In this document: one piece after another, positions 26,576-31,858 of the stretch
Numbering within the stretch: position 1 is the stretch's first letter
How the letters are laid out: each line of letters starts with the position of its first letter
From: Gramella sp. KN1008
GTDB lineage: Bacteria; Bacteroidota; Bacteroidia; Flavobacteriales; Flavobacteriaceae
DNA: 64,000 nt
Assembly (NCBI RefSeq): GCF_004332155.1
Contig: NZ_SJDV01000002.1
Location: forward strand, 448,193 to 512,192
Direction of reading: 5' to 3'
The notes under the pieces: generated by a model
What the model saw: the letters and a program-made list of their open reading frames with translations, nothing else
Database searches by the model: none
Told to the model about the DNA's origin: nothing
Translations under genes and position numbers: made by a program

Positions 26576-26980
26576 ATGGAGTTAACCTACAAACTTCAAG
26601 AACTGGATGTAGCCGTAGATTACATTCTTAGTAACACAAAGAGCAAAACATTGCTTTTTTACGGTGAAATGGGTGCAGGAAAAACCACGCTTATAAAAGA
26701 GCTGGTTAAAGCCCTGGGCGTACGCGATGTCGCCTCCAGTCCTACGTTTTCACTAGTTAACCATTACGAGTCAGAGGAAGGATCTGTATTCCATTTCGAT
26801 TTTTATCGAATTGAAGACGATACAGAAGCTTTGGACATTGGATTGGAAGATTATCTGGATTCCGATGGATGGAATTTAATAGAATGGCCCGAAAAGGTGG
26901 AAAGATTATTGGGGGAAAACACCCAAAAATTGCATTTAGAGGTCGAATCTGAGGATACCAGAAAGTTAAAGTTTTGTTAA
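26576..26980 (+). CDS. tsaE: tRNA threonylcarbamoyladenosine biosynthesis ATPase TsaE
   Basis: 134 aa. Walker A GEMGAGKTTLIKELVKALG near residue 30, the family signature VASSPTFSLVNHYESEEGSVFHFDFYRIEDDTEALDIGLEDYL, and WNLIEWPEKVERLL. TsaE is the ATPase of the t6A37 tRNA modification complex with TsaB and TsaD. Length is normal, and the ATG start places the first strand (MELTYKLQELDVAVDYIL) correctly. Same strand as porX, 130 bp downstream. Confidence 0.95.
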   Translation: MELTYKLQELDVAVDYILSNTKSKTLLFYGEMGAGKTTLIKELVKALGVRDVASSPTFSLVNHYESEEGSVFHFDFYRIEDDTEALDIGLEDYLDSDGWNLIEWPEKVERLLGENTQKLHLEVESEDTRKLKFC

Positions 26981-27210
26981 AGAAATTAATTTGGTGTCGA
27001 ACCACGGCAAAAAAATAATTGTAAGAATTTTATTACTTTTACGGGAAATTTATAAAGAGGATTTTTTTAATTTAATTCATTGAACGATTTATAAATAATT
27101 TTAAACTAACATATCTAAAGTTTTTTCAGCGGTTTTTGGGGCTTTTTCGGCCTCTAAAAAGGGCGCAAAGGTACGACTAATATATTAATTTATAGGAATT
27201 TAAGTTGCCA

Positions 27211-27218
27211 TATGTTTG
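27211..27218 (+). promoter_or_regulatory. candidate -7 box upstream of the 48-aa peptide gene
   Basis: TATGTTTG fits TAnnTTTG and ends 44 bases before the ATG at 27263. The gene-free stretch 26981-27262 contains no other feature I can support. Confidence 0.45.
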
Positions 27219-27262
27219 TTATCAGAAAACAAAACGAATTACCAATTTAAAAACCTATAAAG

Positions 27263-27409
27263 ATGAAACTAAAAGCAATACTTTTCGCAGCCGCAATATT
27301 TGGAGCAAGTTTTTTTGTAACTTCAACTTCAGACGATGACACTAACAAAAATGAAATCAAAGAGCAAGCGGTCGACAGAACGAAGATCAGAGTACCTGCT
27401 GCTGGGTAG
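27263..27409 (+). CDS. small exported peptide, 48 aa, unknown function
   Basis: An ATG with an A-rich leader (AAAG just before it) opens a 48-codon frame. The first 23 residues (MKLKAILFAAAIFGASFFVTSTS) form a clear signal peptide: Lys, a hydrophobic core, then a small-residue region. The rest is short and charged (DDDTNKNEIKEQ, then KIRVPAAG). Its end overlaps the next gene by about 59 bp in a different frame. A TAnnTTTG box lies upstream at a suitable distance. I recognise no family; similar tiny secreted proteins are common in Flavobacteriaceae. Confidence rests on the signal peptide, start context and promoter. Confidence 0.6.
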   Translation: MKLKAILFAAAIFGASFFVTSTSDDDTNKNEIKEQAVDRTKIRVPAAG

Positions 27410-27962
27410 TATTATTGCCCTCACTATAGCATTTTCACCTTATTTATTTTATTTATATGAGATTTTCCCAAGCGCTCCCGTTTGGGAAACTTCTTTTTTT
27501 ACTTACGAAAGTAAGTTTTATTTAGACGTCCTTACTGCTGCCTGGACATATTTAGGTAAAATTGTTCCACTTTTACTCCTATTAATTTGGTTCTTCACCT
27601 GTAAACACTGGTGGTATCATGTTATCCTGATTCCAACTGGAATGTATGCGTTTCAATTAGTAGTTGCCTTTTATCAGGATGTATATATGGACACAAGTAG
27701 GTTCATGGATATCAACGGACTTCTTTATTTAGCTCCTTTCTTCATAATTATTCTTTCTATAGTTTATCTGGTTCGTGTTAAGATCTTTGACCGTGTCTAT
27801 GGCATAGATTTATCAGAATTGGAAGAAACAGAAATATCTGTTTTTTCTCCCATTTCTGATAAAGACATGAAAGAGATAAAGAATTTCCAGGAAGAAGAAG
27901 ATTTTGATGATGTATATTCTAATTCTGAGGTTATTCTTGAAGACTATTACCGTAAACTATAA
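27351..27962 (+). CDS. four-helix integral membrane protein, unknown function
   Basis: About 203 aa from ATG 27351 (27336 is an alternative in the same frame). After a basic N-terminus (MKSKSKRSTERRSEY) there are four membrane helices, roughly residues 17-38, 64-84, 90-108 and 124-146. The C-terminal cytoplasmic tail of about 55 residues is strongly acidic (KNFQEEEDFDDVYSNSEV, then EDYYRKL). No motif suggests a catalytic role. It overlaps the 48-aa peptide gene out of frame and lies 55 bp upstream of the alanine dehydrogenase gene. Confidence 0.75.
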   Translation: MKSKSKRSTERRSEYLLLGSIIALTIAFSPYLFYLYEIFPSAPVWETSFFTYESKFYLDVLTAAWTYLGKIVPLLLLLIWFFTCKHWWYHVILIPTGMYAFQLVVAFYQDVYMDTSRFMDINGLLYLAPFFIIILSIVYLVRVKIFDRVYGIDLSELEETEISVFSPISDKDMKEIKNFQEEEDFDDVYSNSEVILEDYYRKL

Positions 27963-28017
27963 GTCTATTCTTCTTTTTATAAATTTAGTTGTAATTTAAC
28001 TGCGTTAACATAGAAAT

Positions 28018-29220
28018 ATGGGAAAACAGCAGGTTTCACCTTTTACCAAGGAACAGCTAATACCTCAGGAAGAAACCCTTGAGATATATAAGAGTAAAGG
28101 TCAGCTTTTTATAGGAATTCCTAAAGAGACCGCTTACCAGGAAAAACGCATCTGCCTGAGTCCCGATGCAGTAGCCGCCATAACCGCTCATGGACACAGG
28201 GTGATGATCGAATCCGGGGCTGGAAAATGGGCCAGGTTCAGCGACAAGGACTATTCTGATGCGGGAGCCGAAATAACTAAGGACACCAAAAAGGTATTCT
28301 CCTGCCCTATCATTCTCAAAATTGAACCCCCATCCAGTGAGGAACTTGAATACATAAACCCTCAAACAATCCTTATCTCTGCACTACAGATAAAGACCCA
28401 GTGTAAAGAATATTTTCAGAAACTTGCCGAAAAAAGAATTACAGCCCTAGGATTCGAATTCATCAGGGATGACGATGGTAGTTACCCTATTGTAAGGGCT
28501 CTTAGCGAGATTGCCGGAACCGCTTCAATTCTCATTTCTTCGGAAATAATGAGTAACCATGAAGAAGGTAACGGGCTCATGTTTGGGAATATCAGTGGAG
28601 TCCCTCCGGTGGAGATTGTGATTATTGGAGCCGGAACCGTTGGAGAATTCGCCACCCGATCTGCTATAGGTTTGGGGGCAAGCGTAAAAGTATTTGACAG
28701 TTCATTAACGAAGCTCAGAAATATCCAGGCAAATCTTGGAAACACCTTTTATACCAGTACAATTCAGCCAAAGAACCTTTTAAAAGCATTAAAACGTGCC
28801 GATGTGGTTATTGGTGCGGTAAGAGGGAAAGACAGGTCACCCGTACTTATTACCGAAGATATGGTGAGATCTATGAAACGAGGTGCTGTTATTATAGATG
28901 TTAGTATAGATATGGGCGGTTGTGTGGAAACCAGCGAAATAACCTCACATGATGAGCCTATCTTCACCAAACATGATGTAATTCATTATTGTGTTCCTAA
29001 TATTCCCTCCCGTTACGCGAGAACCTCTTCATTATCAATAAGCAATATTTTTACACCCTATCTTTTACATATTGCTGAAGAAGGTGGCCTGGAAAATACT
29101 TTACGATTTGATCGCGGTTTACGAAGTGGTTTGTATTTTTACCACGGAATTTTAACCAATAAGTCTATTGCAGACTGGTTTAATCTTTCCTACCGTGACA
29201 TTAATCTGTTGATATTTTAG
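28018..29220 (+). CDS. ald: alanine dehydrogenase
   Basis: 400 aa, slightly longer than the usual 370 because of an N-terminal extension of about 30 residues (MGKQQVSPFTKEQLIPQEET...). Substrate domain IGIPKETAYQEKRICLSPDAVAAITAHGHRVMIESGAG, LKIEPPSSEEL with the catalytic Lys, then the NAD fold VEIVIIGAGTVGEFATRSAIGLGASVKVFD and MKRGAVIIDVSIDMGGCVETS, and HYCVPNIPSRYARTSSLSISN. It interconverts alanine and pyruvate with NAD. The motifs favour Ald over the related PntA transhydrogenase subunit. Confidence 0.9.
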   Translation: MGKQQVSPFTKEQLIPQEETLEIYKSKGQLFIGIPKETAYQEKRICLSPDAVAAITAHGHRVMIESGAGKWARFSDKDYSDAGAEITKDTKKVFSCPIILKIEPPSSEELEYINPQTILISALQIKTQCKEYFQKLAEKRITALGFEFIRDDDGSYPIVRALSEIAGTASILISSEIMSNHEEGNGLMFGNISGVPPVEIVIIGAGTVGEFATRSAIGLGASVKVFDSSLTKLRNIQANLGNTFYTSTIQPKNLLKALKRADVVIGAVRGKDRSPVLITEDMVRSMKRGAVIIDVSIDMGGCVETSEITSHDEPIFTKHDVIHYCVPNIPSRYARTSSLSISNIFTPYLLHIAEEGGLENTLRFDRGLRSGLYFYHGILTNKSIADWFNLSYRDINLLIF

Positions 29221-29223
29221 AAT

Positions 29224-29604
29224 ATGAAGCTTATTCATCGCCTGGCATATTATGGCCTGGGGCTATTTTTTGGAATCGTCATTCTGATTTTCTTTCTGGG
29301 AGGAAAGAAAGCCTCCTGTGATTATTCTCCCAATGCGCGTGTACTTAAGAACATCAAGACCAAAAAACGTACTTTTTCCGATAGCTCTCTTCTTTCTTTT
29401 CAGGAATATGATATTGACACAGCCGTGGTTTCATCTATTCTGGAAGATGGAGATGTTAACTTTGATAAGAGCTTAACTCATAAGGATCCCTGCAATATCT
29501 ATTTTATATCCGGTAGAATAGAAAGCCGCTTATTAGAACTGGAAATAGAGAATTGCGACAGCCTGGCTACTATAAAGCAGATGAAAATTAAAAAAGACGA
29601 ATAA
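29224..29604 (+). CDS. small single-pass membrane protein (DUF4258-like)
   Basis: 126 aa. One N-terminal membrane helix (LAYYGLGLFFGIVILIFFLGG, residues 6-26), followed by KKASCDYSPNARVLKNIKTKKRTFSD and a short extracytoplasmic mixed domain with Cys residues (KDPCNIYFI, ENCDSL). The pattern resembles proteins annotated DUF4258 next to ald in related genomes; this is memory of context, not a search. It starts three bases after the ald stop, so it is co-transcribed. Function unknown. Confidence 0.6.
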   Translation: MKLIHRLAYYGLGLFFGIVILIFFLGGKKASCDYSPNARVLKNIKTKKRTFSDSSLLSFQEYDIDTAVVSSILEDGDVNFDKSLTHKDPCNIYFISGRIESRLLELEIENCDSLATIKQMKIKKDE

Positions 29605-29616
29605 ATTCGTCTTTTT
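29591..29616. terminator. terminator hairpin overlapping the end of the DUF4258-like gene
   Basis: AAAAAGACGAAT-AA-ATTCGTCTTTTT is a perfect 12-bp stem spanning the stop codon, followed on the + strand by T residues. It may also stop transcripts from the converging bcp gene. Confidence 0.75.
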
Positions 29617-29642
29617 TATGAATTGTTTGAATTAGGGAACGG

Positions 29643-30098
29643 TTATTCCTCCAGGATCTGTTCTGCATGAGCTTTGGTCTTCACCTTTTTGATAACCTCT
29701 TCAATTTTCCCATTTTCATCAATGATAAAAGTAGTTCTATGAATGCCATCATACTCCTTCCCCATAAATTTTTTGGGGCCCCACACTCCATAGGCATTAA
29801 TCACTTCTTTATCTTCATCAGCCAGTAACGGATAAGGAAAATCATATTTGTTCTTAAAATTTTGCTGGCGTTTTTTAGAATCTGCGCTTACCCCCAGTAT
29901 CTCGTAACCCTTCTTTTGCATAAGTTCAAAATTATCACTTAGATTACAGGCTTCTGCTGTACAGCCAGGGGTACTTGCCTTCGGATAGAAAAAGAGTACT
30001 AATTTCTTTCCTTTATAATCTGAAAGTTTTATTTCGTTACCATCCTGATCTTCGGCTTTAAAATCGGGAGCCTTATCCCCTGCTTTCAATGTTGTCAT
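29643..30098 (-). CDS. bcp: thioredoxin-dependent thiol peroxidase (BCP-type peroxiredoxin)
   Basis: 151 aa. GDKAPDFKAEDQDGNEIKLSDYKGKKLVLFFYPKASTPGCTAEACNLSDNFE carries the peroxidatic Cys in TPGCT and the resolving Cys five residues later, the atypical 2-Cys BCP pattern; GVWGPKKFMGKEYDGIHRTTFIID is the family's later signature. It reduces hydrogen peroxide and alkyl peroxides. Divergent from nth, with a 32-bp gap. Confidence 0.95.
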   Translation of the reverse strand: MTTLKAGDKAPDFKAEDQDGNEIKLSDYKGKKLVLFFYPKASTPGCTAEACNLSDNFELMQKKGYEILGVSADSKKRQQNFKNKYDFPYPLLADEDKEVINAYGVWGPKKFMGKEYDGIHRTTFIIDENGKIEEVIKKVKTKAHAEQILEE

Positions 30099-30104
30099 AA
30101 TTAT

Positions 30105-30112
30105 TACTTTTG
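30105..30112 (+). promoter_or_regulatory. candidate -7 box of nth
   Basis: TACTTTTG fits TAnnTTTG and lies 18 bases before the nth ATG. It sits in the 32-bp gap between the divergent bcp and nth genes. Confidence 0.45.
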
Positions 30113-30130
30113 CTCTAAATTTAAAATTTT

Positions 30131-30787
30131 ATGACCAAACAGGAAAAGGTAGACTTCGTTATTGATACGTTAAATGATATATATCCGGAAATTCCAATTC
30201 CTTTAGATCACAAAGATCCTTATACGCTACTGATAGCCGTCTTGCTTTCAGCCCAGAGTACCGATGTGAAAGTTAATCAGATAACCCCAAAATTATTTGA
30301 AATAGCCGATAATCCTTATAAGATGGTCAAACTCTCAGTAGAAGAAATAAGAGAGATCATCAAACCGGTTGGATTATCACCTATGAAGTCCAAAGGAATA
30401 CACGGTCTCTCTAAAATTTTAATAGAAAAGTATAATGGTGAGGTCCCAGCAGATATGGATGCCCTGGAAGAATTGCCTGCCGTAGGTCATAAAACCGCCA
30501 GTGTGGTGATCTCCCAGGCCTTCAATGTTCCGGCTTTTCCTGTTGATACTCATATTCACCGACTAATGTACCGCTGGAATCTTAGCAATGGGAAAAATGT
30601 AACCCAAACCGAGAAAGATGCGAAGCGCCTTTTTCCAAAAGATCTTTGGAACAAACTTCATCTCCAGATCATCTGGTATGGAAGGCAATATTCCCCTGCA
30701 AGAGGCTGGGATCTTGAAAAGGATATCATCACAAAAACTATCGGAAGAAAAAGCGTAATCAAAGAATATTTGAAAAAGAGAAAATAA
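30131..30787 (+). CDS. nth: endonuclease III lacking the iron-sulfur cluster
   Basis: 218 aa HhH-GPD DNA glycosylase/AP lyase. The helix-hairpin-helix LEELPAVGHKTASVVISQAF carries the catalytic Lys, and the catalytic Asp is in PAFPVDTHIHRLMYRW. The usual C-terminal C-x6-C-x2-C-x5-C motif for the 4Fe-4S cluster is absent; the protein has no cysteine at all and ends GWDLEKDIITKTIGRKSVIKEYLKKRK. It excises oxidised pyrimidines in base excision repair. Cluster-free forms appear to be normal in this group, but that is from memory. Confidence 0.93.
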   Translation: MTKQEKVDFVIDTLNDIYPEIPIPLDHKDPYTLLIAVLLSAQSTDVKVNQITPKLFEIADNPYKMVKLSVEEIREIIKPVGLSPMKSKGIHGLSKILIEKYNGEVPADMDALEELPAVGHKTASVVISQAFNVPAFPVDTHIHRLMYRWNLSNGKNVTQTEKDAKRLFPKDLWNKLHLQIIWYGRQYSPARGWDLEKDIITKTIGRKSVIKEYLKKRK

Positions 30788-30788
30788 A

Positions 30789-30825
30789 AAAGACCTGCTG
30801 GCTAATAAAACAGGTCTTTATATTT
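30789..30825. terminator. bidirectional terminator between nth and the 50-aa gene
   Basis: AAAGACCTG (30789-30797) and CAGGTCTTT (30811-30819) form a perfect 9-bp stem with T-rich sequence on both sides, fitting the ends of the convergent nth (+) and 30828-30980 (-) genes. Confidence 0.8.
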
Positions 30826-30827
30826 AA

Positions 30828-30980
30828 TTAATTCAGAAGCGTTTCAAACTTCATCTTCTTGTATTCAATTACACTCAGTGCTTTTGAATAATTAAGTAGA
30901 AAGCGAATCGTCTCTTTCTTTGGTTGTGGATGATTAATTTTTTCTTCTTTCGAAGAGTTTTTAAAGTAAAGTTTCCCCAT
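30828..30980 (-). CDS. small basic protein, 50 aa, unknown function
   Basis: A 50-codon frame starting MGKLYFKNSSKEEKINHPQP and ending FETLLN, with many Lys residues, no signal peptide and no cysteine. It begins with ATG, lies 60 bp after the ECF sigma gene on the same strand, and ends exactly at a bidirectional terminator, which supports it being real. Its middle (ETIRFLLNYSKALSVIEYKKMKF) would form one or two helices. I do not recognise a named family. Confidence 0.6.
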   Translation of the reverse strand: MGKLYFKNSSKEEKINHPQPKKETIRFLLNYSKALSVIEYKKMKFETLLN

Positions 30981-31040
30981 TTGGTATTATTTTTCGATGG
31001 TTTTATAGAATAACGCAACAAATGGGGGGATATTGTTCGA

Positions 31041-31625
31041 TTAATTGGTTAAAATCAAATTTCTCTTTTCAATGATCTTTCTAAGGTTGATGAGCGCATA
31101 TCGCATTCTTCCCAGTGCAGTGTTTATGCTCACCCCGGTGCGTTCAGAGATTTCCTTAAAACTCATATCCTTGTAGATACGCATTGTTAAAACCTCCAGC
31201 TGATCTTCCGGAAGTTCTTTAATGAGTTCCTGAACATCAGATTCTATTTGATCCTTAATAAGTTGTTTTTCTGCATTCAGATCATTATCGCTTAGAACGG
31301 AAAAGATGTTGAAATCCCCACTATTATCAAACATGGGCATTCGTTTGTTTTTTCTGAAATGATCTATTACAAGATTGTGGGAGATGCGCATTACCCAGGG
31401 TAGAAACTTCCCTTCTTCATTGTACTTTCCTCTTTTCAGGGTCCGGATTACTTTTATAAAAGTGTCCTGAAAAATATCTTCAGCGATATCTTTATCGAAG
31501 ACCTTAGAAAAAATAAAACTGTAAATACGATGTTGGTGACGATTGATGAGGGCGCCTAGTGCATTTTCATTTCCATCAAGATAATCACGAACGAGCGAAG
31601 CGTCAGTTACCTTAGTGTTATTCAT
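31041..31625 (-). CDS. ECF-type RNA polymerase sigma factor
   Basis: 194 aa. Sigma region 2: DYLDGNENALGALINRHQHRIYSFIFSKVFDKDIAEDIFQDTFIKVIRTL then KFLPWVMRISHNLVIDHFRKNKR; an acidic linker; region 4: LIKELPEDQLEVLTMRIYKDMSFKEISERTGVSINTALGRMRYALINLRKII with the helix-turn-helix. No anti-sigma gene is adjacent. An ECF sigma (SigP) partners PorX in Porphyromonas, and porX lies about 6 kb away here, but orthology cannot be shown from the sequence alone. Its leader is strongly structured (31627-31697), suggesting translational control. Confidence 0.93.
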   Translation of the reverse strand: MNNTKVTDASLVRDYLDGNENALGALINRHQHRIYSFIFSKVFDKDIAEDIFQDTFIKVIRTLKRGKYNEEGKFLPWVMRISHNLVIDHFRKNKRMPMFDNSGDFNIFSVLSDNDLNAEKQLIKDQIESDVQELIKELPEDQLEVLTMRIYKDMSFKEISERTGVSINTALGRMRYALINLRKIIEKRNLILTN

Positions 31626-31626
31626 A

Positions 31627-31697
31627 ACAGTTACTTTAATGTACAGGAATTTAGGGCTTCCTGAGGGTTAGGTTATTTAGTTATTAAAAGTAACTGT
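31627..31697 (-). promoter_or_regulatory. structured 5' leader of the ECF sigma gene
   Basis: On the minus strand ACAGTTACTTT (31697-31687) and AAAGTAACTGT (31637-31627) are perfect 11-base complements, the second ending one base before the ATG. Between them lies a nested hairpin CAGGAA-GCCCTAAA-TTCCTG (31663-31644). If folded, the stem would bury the ribosome-binding region. Alternatively the arms are a spaced DNA operator. Confidence 0.6.
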
Positions 31698-31732
31698 GCG
31701 CTATAGGCTAAAAGATTTCGGTTGTTAAGCCT

Positions 31733-31765
31733 CAAATATAGCAAGATAAAATTGAGAAATACAAA
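31733..31765 (-). promoter_or_regulatory. Bacteroidota-type promoter of the ECF sigma gene
   Basis: Minus strand TTTG (31765-31762), a 21-bp spacer, then TATATTTG (31740-31733). This places the transcript start about 100 bases upstream of the sigma ATG, so both arms of the leader inverted repeat would be transcribed. Confidence 0.6.
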
Positions 31766-31830
31766 TAAAAACTTAATTTTTTAACAATACTATAGGTTTT
31801 TAACTCCTTTCTTTCCCGCCTCATATTGAG

Positions 31831-31838
31831 TACCTTTG
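31831..31838 (+). promoter_or_regulatory. candidate -7 box of uvrA
   Basis: TACCTTTG fits TAnnTTTG and lies 20 bases before ATG 31859. It overlaps the upstream in-frame TTG at 31826, which therefore cannot be the start if this promoter is used. Confidence 0.5.
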
Positions 31839-31858
31839 CCGTTTTAGCAGAAGCAGGA

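Noticed and set aside
26981..27262. Gap between tsaE and the 48-aa peptide gene examined for tRNA or another gene
   Set aside because: No cloverleaf with a T-loop or acceptor end and no supported frame; only the -7 box at 27211 is retained.
27336..27350. ATG at 27336 as the start of the four-helix membrane protein
   Set aside because: Only five codons longer than the 27351 start; either is possible, but the shorter start gives the usual basic N-terminus next to the first helix.
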